A stretch of DNA of 64,000 nucleotides from F23-D06 sp963620035 (GTDB lineage Bacteria; Bacteroidota; Bacteroidia; Bacteroidales; WCHB1-69). The stretch lies in contig CAVEXN010000011.1 in the NCBI GenBank assembly GCA_963620035.1, forward strand, positions 1 to 64,000, in the 5' to 3' direction. Positions 34,824 through 42,231 of the stretch are shown here, one piece after another. Numbering within the stretch: the stretch's first letter is position 1; each line of letters begins with the position of its first letter. A model generated the notes under the pieces. It made no database searches and was not told the DNA's origin. It saw nothing but the letters and a program-made list of their open reading frames with translations. The translations under genes were made by a program, and so were the position numbers.

Positions 34824-35217
34824 AGTTCTGTTTTAATTACCTTAAACATTTGTCGTACAACATGTTATTCTTCATTCTCCCGATTTTATGACTTTAACTC
34901 AATACATCTTTTACCATACTACAACAATTAAGTTACATGCTGTAATTACATTTCCTTTTTTAAAGCGCCAAAAATACGATTATTTTTTATTTGCAATACC
35001 GCTTGTGTTTTTTTATTTTCCATTGGCGACTGGCCACCGCTTGCTCAAATCCTCCGCTTTCTCCACTTCGGTACAATCCGTTGTGTTTTCCCCACACACT
35101 CGTTTAATCAAAAAAAACTTCATTTTGTGATTTTTCGACTGAATCATATACTAATTTTTATAAAAAGGCGTTTTAACCTTGACAAGACATTTTATTCATT
35201 TTAAACAATCAACAAAT
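34824..35217. other. Divergent AT-rich intergenic region between porP and the orphan gene
   Basis: These 394 bp contain long A/T runs, no recognisable RNA gene, riboswitch or mobile element. The part near 34940-35000 carries the candidate porP promoter. On the plus strand, TTTG at 35124-35127 and TAATTTTT at 35152-35159 are a loose promoter pair with 24-nt spacing for the orphan gene. Confidence 0.5.
34969..34976 (-). promoter_or_regulatory. Candidate -7 box for the T9SS operon
   Basis: Minus-strand TATTTTTG matches TAnnTTTG. An ATTG lies 17 nt upstream of it and is a weak -33 candidate. It is about 146 bp upstream of the porP ATG and implies a leader of about 140 nt. Confidence 0.45.
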
Positions 35218-35946
35218 ATGGAATGGAGACAATTAAATCCCCAGCATGAGGTTAACCCGATGGATCATGTGGGAGAACTGCACAACACCCTGTTGGAACA
35301 TTTCATCAAAAACATCGACAATGTTTCAAAAAAGCCTTGCAGCCAATGTACTATTGTCAGCGACGTCATCGGTCTGATTCTGCCTGACGCCATATCTTTG
35401 CTGCAACTGACATCAGACCGTCTGGACTACTACAAAGCCTACGCTGCGTGTACCGCTGCTGTTGTAAACAATCATGATACACATAAAGATTTCTTGCAGG
35501 TCGCTGCATACAGCAGCAGTTTTCATATTCTTCTGAGTAAAATCTTATACAGAATTGAACAATTATCGATAGACAATGTAGATGCAACTTTGCTATCACT
35601 ACAAATAATTGACATTGACATTCTCGCCAATTATTTGTCTTCATTCGAAAAAGATACCCTTTGGATGCTAAATTCAATAGCACGGCACAGTGCAGCTTAT
35701 TGGGTAACAGCCAAAACCGATTCGAACTCGCCCTGGATCAAAGCTCTGTCTGACAGAGATTGTGGTTTTCTCAAGAAAGATCCGCCAGAATGGGTATATA
35801 CCGGCACTAAGGCGGCATTCATAGGAGCATGGTTTGCAGGGAACCCATTGGCAGCATTAGGAGCAGCGGCGGTAAGTTCTGCCGTAGATGCCATTTTAGA
35901 GTGTACGGATGACGATGAAAAAGATGAGAAAAAGTGTGTTTTCTGA
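35218..35946 (+). CDS. Unrecognised 242-residue protein in an AT-rich island
   Basis: This protein starts at ATG 35218 (MEWRQLNPQHEVNPMD). It has a helical, cysteine-containing first half (KKPCSQCTIVSDVIGL, the CxxC of which could bind metal or form a disulfide), a helical middle and a glycine/alanine-rich hydrophobic segment near residues 197-230 (AAFIGAWFAGNPLAALGAAA), then an acidic/charged tail DDDEKDEKKCVF. It has no signal peptide. I recognise no family. The gene and surroundings are more AT-rich than their neighbours, hinting at acquisition. It stands alone between porP and a large outer-membrane protein gene on the other strand. Confidence 0.6.
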   Translation: MEWRQLNPQHEVNPMDHVGELHNTLLEHFIKNIDNVSKKPCSQCTIVSDVIGLILPDAISLLQLTSDRLDYYKAYAACTAAVVNNHDTHKDFLQVAAYSSSFHILLSKILYRIEQLSIDNVDATLLSLQIIDIDILANYLSSFEKDTLWMLNSIARHSAAYWVTAKTDSNSPWIKALSDRDCGFLKKDPPEWVYTGTKAAFIGAWFAGNPLAALGAAAVSSAVDAILECTDDDEKDEKKCVF

Positions 35947-35992
35947 GATTTCAGTTGAACAAAACATTTATTTTCTTTGAAAAAAAACACCT

Positions 35993-36055
35993 TTAGAACT
36001 TATTCATTGCCATAGTCTGCACCGGATTGACCAACATCCTGTCACGTGCTATCAT
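35993..36055 (-). CDS. Possible 20-residue peptide with strong Shine-Dalgarno, coupled to a second tiny frame
   Basis: On the minus strand, AAAGGAGGT lies 5 nt before an ATG at 36055 that opens a 20-codon frame (MIARDRMLVN...) ending at 35993. A second minus-strand frame from ATG 36104 to the stop at 36042 also has 20 codons and overlaps it. Strong Shine-Dalgarno sequences are uncommon in Bacteroidota, which is why this is listed. It lies downstream of the 1147-residue OMP gene and would converge with the orphan gene. Coding status is unproven; it could be a relic or chance. Confidence 0.25.
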   Translation of the reverse strand: MIARDRMLVNPVQTMAMNKF

Positions 36056-36244
36056 TGTGAACCTCCTTTGACGGCGTTTTTGAAGTCATTTCATCAAAAG
36101 CCATTGTAATTGCCTGTGTGTTCCCGTTTATTGTTGTTTACTTTGAAAAGGAGAAATTGGCAGTTGTCTGAATCGTTTACAATGTCTTCTTCTCATTTTT
36201 GAGCCATTGGCTATAGTTCAAAACAGGTCTTCAAGGTTTTTCTT

Positions 36245-39200
36245 TCAGAACATGGCCTTGACCGTCATTGCACCCGTATGCACAGTTTTGTTGCCCTGCG
36301 TCTTGCGGCCTTCATATTGGAGTGACAGCTGCATATACTCGGTGACGGAAATGCGGAAGTCGCACTTCCACAAGACATTCTGCCCCAGCGCAAGGCCGTT
36401 CATCATCAAATAAGAAGCGGTGTTGCTCTCCGGGATGCAGCCGCCGGCATATACATACTGCAATGAGGAAGTCACCATGCCCCGTCCGGCGAATCGTCCA
36501 ATTGCCTCCAGCGACGCACTGTGCGACCAAAGCCGCTCAAGACCCAAGAGGTTGCATTTGCTGTCGTAACTGTACTCCACTGAAAACGTTACAATATTGC
36601 GGAACTGGTACCGCACCTCTTCGCCTACCATGTGCCGCACTATCGTATAACACCGCATGGACATCTGTTCCGACCGGTTGCCCGTCTCTTGATGCTCGTA
36701 GGTGGTCTGGAAAGTGAGATTTTTCCCGGCTCGCCCTTTCAGCACAACCTGCTGCATGGACACGCTGTTTCGCTCAAAGCCATAATAAAGAAGGTTCTTG
36801 TTCTGATTCTCCTGAACCGTCAAGTCAAACGCGAACTTCGAGGCGCTGCTGTTGAACGAGAATGTGTTGCTGAACGAAAAACTGCGGCTGACAAGCCCCG
36901 TGTCCGACAAGTCTGCATAGAAAGGATTGACGTTAGGGACGGTCCGTTTCACGCCGGTGCGCAAGGTGGCGGCATCCGAAAAGCGGGAGATGAACTTTTT
37001 CAACCCTTCAGCATTCCGCCAGACGACCGCGGGAGACAAACGGACACTTTGCGTAAACTTGCTGTTATAGGTGTTAATGTAGTCTGTGCCCGAAAGCCAC
37101 ACTTTGACATACTCTGCGGCATCCCGGAAAGCCGAAATCTCGAATTCTTCAAGTTCCTCCACCCCATTGCCGTTGTAGTCGTTCCAGACATGAGTACCCT
37201 GGCCTTTCGCCACCTTGATGAAAGTGTAGCTGCGGCGCAGTTCCATTCCGCTTCCTAGTTCATAATAGGTGTTCAACGATAGGAAATTGTGCCAAAACCG
37301 CCCCGAATACTCGAGGTTCCCTACATAATAATGTTCAGGACGGATGTTCGCCCCGGCATTGTCGCGCTGGTTGCGGTAGGTGGCCTTTACGCCCAAATGC
37401 TGATTCCTGACCCGGTCCATAGACCCGGCAACGGAAAGTTCGTCCAGAACGGTGTGCCGCGACAGAGTGTCGGCCGAGGGCTGAAATTCAATACGGTTCT
37501 TGTAATAGATGGCATACTTCCCGAGCCGGGCACTGTCGCCGCTCTTGACATAGAGCACGGCTTCATTGAAGGCATAACTGTCGGCGCACAAGGTGTCCAG
37601 AAGACAGTCCCGGTACATATTGTGCTCCAGCAAGTCCCGGACACCGACAATGACCTTCCCGATGCTCATCGAGAGGTTGTTGTCTGAAGCGACGAATGAA
37701 CTTTTGCGGAGAGTGTCTCTCTGCAGGAGCCAGGATGTAGCAGTCGTGAACTGAGTGTTTTTCAGTCTGTTGCCGGAGACAATCTCCTGCCGCAGTGCCG
37801 ACAGACTTCCGGGACGGGAATACCAGTTAAGCGTATATTTCGACGAACCGTATTGTGGATTGGCAATGCCCGCCGAAGCCTGCAGCATCTGTTCTGCGGA
37901 GCGTACACTGTCGTTACCGGAGAGGTTGTATTTGCGGGCAAACTCAACCTCGCGGCTGGGCTCCACCTCACAGAAATCCTTGTGGCGATATTGCCACAGC
38001 AGTTCAGTTGACAGGTGCCATCCGGCTGTATCGACATCCTTTTTTTCAAGACCCTGTTCGTGTTTCAACGCTATGTTACCGGCAAAACCGGCGTTGCCGT
38101 TCTTTTTCAGGAACGTGTTGCTGTTATAGTTCGACAATGCAAGTTCGCCGCGCAACATCGACTTCGGGGCGAAGCGGCAGGTCGCCCCGATCGTAGCCAT
38201 CTGTTGCAGTTTCGGGGCGGTCAGCAACATCATGGGTTCGTATTCGCCTTGCGGGATGCCCTCTTCGGGGGCGGTCCAGCCAAACACACGTCCGTTAGCG
38301 GTGCTGCTCAACAATACATAGTTGCCCTTGTTCTTGCCCACGTAGGAGAAACTCAAACTGTACAATTGTTCTGTCTTGTCCACAGAATAGCAATACACCT
38401 CATAGTTCTTCCCTGCCGCCACAGTGTCGCGCCTGGCATAGAGCACTCGGTCAGAGGTGAACGCCATCGAGTCAGCCCGACTGTAATATGCTGTCTCCTC
38501 GCCCGGGGCGAGCCGGGAGAGAAAAAGTTTTTGGCTGTCATCGAGTTCGGGCTGGACCGACCGGTTCCTAAGATCCTGTTCCTGATAATAGTTAACGGTC
38601 AATGTCAGCGGACTTTTCTTGCCGAAAGTCATCTCATTATACGAAAACAGACTGTACCTCACATAATTACGGTCTGTACATTCAAACCACACCACAATTC
38701 TTTTCTCTTCCGTCACCAGCATAGACGGGGTAAAGGTAAGCTCGGCGGTATTGTAGTCCATCACATAGTCGCGATCTTGGCCTCTGGTTTTGAGTTCTCC
38801 GTCAACATAGACGCGTTCGGAGCCTGCCACCACCGCTATGCTCGTCTCGTTGTTAGGGCCGTAAAGTCTATAAGGACCTTGCACGCCGTTTTGGGGTTCG
38901 ATGTTCTGTTGGACGAATTTGCCTTTTGAGACACCGCCGCCTGCACTGTTTTCAAATTTTGCCGACGTGCTGCCTTTCAGGCAGTTGACAGCGGCTTTCA
39001 TTCCGAGCAGACTGCGGTTCACTTTCAAGAAATCGTCATTCGGTGAAGACAGTGAGATATCGCCGGCATCAATCCTTACAATATTTTTATGGCGTAGGGT
39101 AATGAACACGCTACTCAAGTCGGTGATGTACTCCGTGTTGCCTTCCGGTTGCAGCGGCATGTTCTGGTCTGAAAGGGAAGCGATGATTTCAAGGTCTTCG

Positions 39201-39688
39201 GAGAGTTTTCCTGACAATTGGAGATTGAGGGCCGAATTGAGCACTATGTCTTGCCTGTTTCCCACAGAGATGCCGCGCGACACAGAGCCGGCGGTATTGA
39301 GCAGATTGTCTTGCACGGCATCGGACACAGGCAGAATGTCGCTCTCCACGGCTCTGAGGTCAGGGAGAGGGGGTTCAATGAGGGAGAGGGGGCGGTGGCG
39401 GCGCGGGGCAGAGAAGTCGGAACTATAAACCAGATACCGGAAGCAGAGCGGTTTTCCCAGCAAGGCGGAATCTTTCAGATAAAGCGTTGCGGCGATGAAA
39501 TCTATGTCTAGGGCGGCAGCGGACGTGCCCTCCAACTGGAACGACTGCGGCACCACGGAGAGCGTATCGAAGCGCATGCGCATCGAATCGGGAGTCACGC
39601 AACCGAAACGGCAAGGAGACTGTGCATGCAGACAGCAGAGTTGCAGACAGCAGACAACAATAAAAATACCGATGTGCCTAAAGTCCAT
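36245..39688 (-). CDS. Large outer-membrane beta-barrel protein, function unknown
   Basis: This 1147-residue protein has a signal peptide (MDFRHIGIFIVVCCLQLCCLHAQ region). An N-terminal module is followed by SDQNMPLQPEGNTEYITDL, DAGDISLSSPNDDFLKVNRSLLG and GPYRLYGPNNETSIAVVAGSERVYVDGE, motifs I associate with very large Bacteroidota outer-membrane proteins. The rest alternates aromatic and polar residues like barrel strands and ends in MTVKAMF with a terminal aromatic residue. DYNGNGVEELEEFE near residue 870 resembles a calcium-binding loop. ATG 39688 is preferred to an upstream TTG at 39712. It is larger than TonB receptors but smaller than SprA. Role unknown. Confidence 0.72.
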   Translation of the reverse strand: MDFRHIGIFIVVCCLQLCCLHAQSPCRFGCVTPDSMRMRFDTLSVVPQSFQLEGTSAAALDIDFIAATLYLKDSALLGKPLCFRYLVYSSDFSAPRRHRPLSLIEPPLPDLRAVESDILPVSDAVQDNLLNTAGSVSRGISVGNRQDIVLNSALNLQLSGKLSEDLEIIASLSDQNMPLQPEGNTEYITDLSSVFITLRHKNIVRIDAGDISLSSPNDDFLKVNRSLLGMKAAVNCLKGSTSAKFENSAGGGVSKGKFVQQNIEPQNGVQGPYRLYGPNNETSIAVVAGSERVYVDGELKTRGQDRDYVMDYNTAELTFTPSMLVTEEKRIVVWFECTDRNYVRYSLFSYNEMTFGKKSPLTLTVNYYQEQDLRNRSVQPELDDSQKLFLSRLAPGEETAYYSRADSMAFTSDRVLYARRDTVAAGKNYEVYCYSVDKTEQLYSLSFSYVGKNKGNYVLLSSTANGRVFGWTAPEEGIPQGEYEPMMLLTAPKLQQMATIGATCRFAPKSMLRGELALSNYNSNTFLKKNGNAGFAGNIALKHEQGLEKKDVDTAGWHLSTELLWQYRHKDFCEVEPSREVEFARKYNLSGNDSVRSAEQMLQASAGIANPQYGSSKYTLNWYSRPGSLSALRQEIVSGNRLKNTQFTTATSWLLQRDTLRKSSFVASDNNLSMSIGKVIVGVRDLLEHNMYRDCLLDTLCADSYAFNEAVLYVKSGDSARLGKYAIYYKNRIEFQPSADTLSRHTVLDELSVAGSMDRVRNQHLGVKATYRNQRDNAGANIRPEHYYVGNLEYSGRFWHNFLSLNTYYELGSGMELRRSYTFIKVAKGQGTHVWNDYNGNGVEELEEFEISAFRDAAEYVKVWLSGTDYINTYNSKFTQSVRLSPAVVWRNAEGLKKFISRFSDAATLRTGVKRTVPNVNPFYADLSDTGLVSRSFSFSNTFSFNSSASKFAFDLTVQENQNKNLLYYGFERNSVSMQQVVLKGRAGKNLTFQTTYEHQETGNRSEQMSMRCYTIVRHMVGEEVRYQFRNIVTFSVEYSYDSKCNLLGLERLWSHSASLEAIGRFAGRGMVTSSLQYVYAGGCIPESNTASYLMMNGLALGQNVLWKCDFRISVTEYMQLSLQYEGRKTQGNKTVHTGAMTVKAMF

Positions 39689-39735
39689 CAGAAAAGAAAA
39701 TCTATTACCCAATAACTCACAATTATCAATTTTCG

Positions 39736-39743
39736 TATTTTTG
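39736..39743 (+). promoter_or_regulatory. Candidate -7 box for the transketolase half
   Basis: TATTTTTG, a match to TAnnTTTG, lies 19 bp before the ATG at 39763 in a 74-bp divergent intergenic region. The 5' leader would be short. No clear -33 element. Confidence 0.5.
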
Positions 39744-39762
39744 CGCCCAAAATTTTCAAGGT

Positions 39763-40716
39763 ATGGAAAAGATCACAAGCAATGGTATGAAAGACACGCG
39801 TTCCGGCTTCGGGGCCGGCTTATTGGAGGCCGGAAAGGCCAATCCTAATGTCTTCGCCTTGACCGCAGATGTCACAGGCAGTGTAAAGATGGGGGACTTC
39901 AAGGCGGCTTTCCCGGACCGTTTCATTCAGGTCGGCATTGCCGAAGCGAATATGATCGGTATTTCGGCAGGTCTTGCCCTAAGCGGCAAGGTTCCGTTCG
40001 CCGCCGCGTTTGCCGGTTTTGTCAGCGGGCGCGTTTACGACCAGATCCGCATGACGGCAGCCTATTCCAACCTGAACGTTAAGATTTGCGCCTCCCATGC
40101 CGGCCTTACCGTCGGCGAAGACGGGGCAACCCATCAGATGATTGAAGATCTGGGACTTATGAAGATGCTTCCCAACATGGTTGTGCTCAATCCGTGCGAC
40201 TACACACAGACGAAGATGGCCACCATAGCCGCTGCCGAGTACGACGGTCCGGTTTATCTGCGCTTCGGGCGTCCGGCCGTGCCTGATTTTACGGCAGAGG
40301 CATCTTTTGTCATCGGCAAGGCCATCACGATGAACGAGGGCGCAGATGTGACTGTTTTTGCCACGGGGCATCTGGTTTATCCCGCACTTCAGGCCGCATA
40401 CGCGCTGAACGAACAGGGCATCTCGGCAGAGGTCATTGACATCACGACCATCAAGCCGCTTGACGAGGAGGCCGTGCTCGCCAGCCTTGCCAAGACCGGA
40501 TGTGCCGTCACAGCAGAAGAACACCTTATGAACGGCGGCATGGGCGACGCCATCTGCCAACTGTCGTGCCGCAGACTTCCCGTTCCCGTTGAGATGGTGG
40601 CCATGAACGATGTCTTCGGAGAAAGCGGAACATCTGACGAACTGATGAAACTCTACGGACTTGACACCGAACACATCGCTGAAGCCTGCAAAAAGGTAAT
40701 CGCCCGCAAGAAATAA
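39763..40716 (+). CDS. Transketolase, C-terminal half (pyrimidine-binding and C-terminal domains)
   Basis: This 317-residue protein matches the C-terminal half of split transketolases: TRSGFGAGLLEAGKANPNVFALTADVTGSVK, QVGIAEANMIGISAGLAL with the Glu that activates TDP, HAGLTVGEDGATHQ and the C-terminal IDITTIKPLDEEAV. The N-terminal TDP-binding half (with GDG and the TDP diphosphate site) is required for activity but is not next to this gene; the upstream neighbour is a divergent OMP. Either the N-half is elsewhere in the genome or the protein has another partner. The ECF sigma gene follows after 6 bp. Confidence 0.9.
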   Translation: MEKITSNGMKDTRSGFGAGLLEAGKANPNVFALTADVTGSVKMGDFKAAFPDRFIQVGIAEANMIGISAGLALSGKVPFAAAFAGFVSGRVYDQIRMTAAYSNLNVKICASHAGLTVGEDGATHQMIEDLGLMKMLPNMVVLNPCDYTQTKMATIAAAEYDGPVYLRFGRPAVPDFTAEASFVIGKAITMNEGADVTVFATGHLVYPALQAAYALNEQGISAEVIDITTIKPLDEEAVLASLAKTGCAVTAEEHLMNGGMGDAICQLSCRRLPVPVEMVAMNDVFGESGTSDELMKLYGLDTEHIAEACKKVIARKK

Positions 40717-40722
40717 CCCCTT

Positions 40723-41280
40723 ATGCCAGAAGCGTCTGACGATTTCATCCTTGCCCTTTTCGAAAACAGCAAGACCAAAGAACAGGCTTTTGAACTGCTG
40801 GTGAAAAAATACCAGAAAGTCATCTATTTCAACACACGGCGTATCGTCTCCCTCCACGAAGACGCAAACGATGTCACCCAAAACGTCTTCATCAAAATCT
40901 GGCAGAACCTGCAGAATTTCCGTAAAGAATCAAGCCTCAAGACTTGGATAACGAAGATTTCCGTAAACGAAGCGTTGACTTTCATAGAGAAAAAGAAAAA
41001 GACCTTGAACCTCGCCGACGACAGTTACGCAGACTTTCTTGTCGTGAGCCAGCCTGAAACGAATTTCATCTCACCTGACGAAATACAGCAAATGCTTCAG
41101 GAAGAAATACTCAGGCTTCCACCCAAACAACGCGCCGTATTCACCATGCGCTACTACGACGAGACTCCTTACGCAGAAATGTCCAAGATTTTCGACACAT
41201 CCGAAAGCGCACTGAAAGCCTCCTACCACTTCGCCGCAGAAAAAATCAAGAAAAAATTATCCGAACGTTTAACTTTTTAA
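40723..41280 (+). CDS. ECF-type RNA polymerase sigma factor
   Basis: This 185-residue protein has sigma region 2 (VKKYQKVIYFNTRRIVSLHEDANDVTQNVFIKIWQ, split here as a reading aid) and SLKTWITKISVNEALTFIEKK, and sigma region 4 (LPPKQRAVFTMRYYDETPYAEMSKI then FDTSESALKASYH). It lies 6 bp after the transketolase half and 44 bp before a short membrane protein gene that is a typical anti-sigma partner, followed by a Spy-like periplasmic protein. The layout suggests an envelope-stress regulator; the signal is unknown. Confidence 0.9.
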   Translation: MPEASDDFILALFENSKTKEQAFELLVKKYQKVIYFNTRRIVSLHEDANDVTQNVFIKIWQNLQNFRKESSLKTWITKISVNEALTFIEKKKKTLNLADDSYADFLVVSQPETNFISPDEIQQMLQEEILRLPPKQRAVFTMRYYDETPYAEMSKIFDTSESALKASYHFAAEKIKKKLSERLTF

Positions 41281-41324
41281 ACCATCCATAGTCAAACGTC
41301 AAGTTTGCATAATTTATAGATATT

Positions 41325-41660
41325 ATGGATATAGACTTAAAAAACCTGCCCAAAGAGGAAAACTACCAGATTCCTGAAGATTATTTCAACAATCTGCCCG
41401 GCCAGGTGATGAACAGAATCAGGAAAGAAAAGAAAAAAAGGCGGATCTTCCTGCTCTCCGGCGTTGCCGCTGCTCTTGCCATTGTCATCTGCGGCACTTT
41501 CGTGTTCAGATCTGTCTCCTCCGGCGTTGAACAGCAGCCCATCGTAAACGAAAAGCAGACTGAAGTGAAACAATCTGAAGAAACAACGACTCCGCTGGAG
41601 CAGCAGATGGTTGACTATTACAGCAGCGACTTTGCACGTATGGAATATTACAATTTCTAA
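41325..41660 (+). CDS. Short single-pass membrane protein, probable anti-sigma factor
   Basis: This 111-residue protein has a cytoplasmic N terminus with the PEDYFNNLPGQVMNRI pattern common in short membrane proteins encoded after Bacteroidota ECF sigma genes. A basic stretch (RKEKKKRR) and a membrane helix (IFLLSGVAAALAIVICGTF) follow, then a short exported tail rich in Glu and Thr ending RMEYYNF. The N-terminal part could hold the sigma factor encoded 44 bp upstream. This is inferred from position and the shared motif. Confidence 0.7.
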   Translation: MDIDLKNLPKEENYQIPEDYFNNLPGQVMNRIRKEKKKRRIFLLSGVAAALAIVICGTFVFRSVSSGVEQQPIVNEKQTEVKQSEETTTPLEQQMVDYYSSDFARMEYYNF

Positions 41661-41683
41661 TCTAACTATACGTAAACAAAACA

Positions 41684-42196
41684 ATGAAACGAATCATAAC
41701 CTTAATCTGCCTTTTAACAGCATTTGTGGCCTCAGTTCAGGCCCAAGAGAAACCCGACACCGAAAAGATGTTGAAAGAGCGCATGGACAACATGCACCAG
41801 AACCTCTCCCTTTCGTCTTCCGAAAGCAAAAGCTTCTACACCGCCTACGAACAGTTCCTGCGAAGCGAAATCAAATACCACGAGACTTTCAGGACAAACA
41901 TGGAGAAAAACGGCATCAAGCAGTGCGTCTGCCTGAACAAGGAGTCATACGCCAACATGACCGACAAGCAGATGACCTATATGCAAGACCAAAAATTCGA
42001 GCTCCGCAAGAACATGCTGAACCTTGAGTCTTCCTTTTACAAAAAACTGAAAACCATTCTTTCTCCAAGACACATTCAGGATTTCTACAGGATTGACGAA
42101 CAATACAGACGTGATCTTGTGAACAAGGTGAAATGCCAGAAAAACAGCCAGACAGAAAAAGAAACCTTTATTAATTCAGGAAAGAAGAAACGTTAA
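41684..42196 (+). CDS. Secreted Spy/CpxP-like helical protein
   Basis: This 170-residue protein has a signal peptide (MKRIITLICLLTAFVASVQAQ cut after AQA) and an all-helical mature part rich in Glu, Lys, Met and Gln (MLKERMDNMHQNLSL, TYMQDQKFELRKNML, LKTILSPRHIQDFYRID), similar in character to Spy/CpxP periplasmic chaperones and sensors. The two spaced cysteines (CVC) may form a disulfide. As the third gene of the sigma/membrane protein/Spy set, it could report misfolding to the sigma pathway. No firm family match was possible by eye. Confidence 0.65.
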   Translation: MKRIITLICLLTAFVASVQAQEKPDTEKMLKERMDNMHQNLSLSSSESKSFYTAYEQFLRSEIKYHETFRTNMEKNGIKQCVCLNKESYANMTDKQMTYMQDQKFELRKNMLNLESSFYKKLKTILSPRHIQDFYRIDEQYRRDLVNKVKCQKNSQTEKETFINSGKKKR

Positions 42197-42231
42197 ACCG
42201 GGATTCGTCCGCCCCTTGATTCCTCTCGTGA

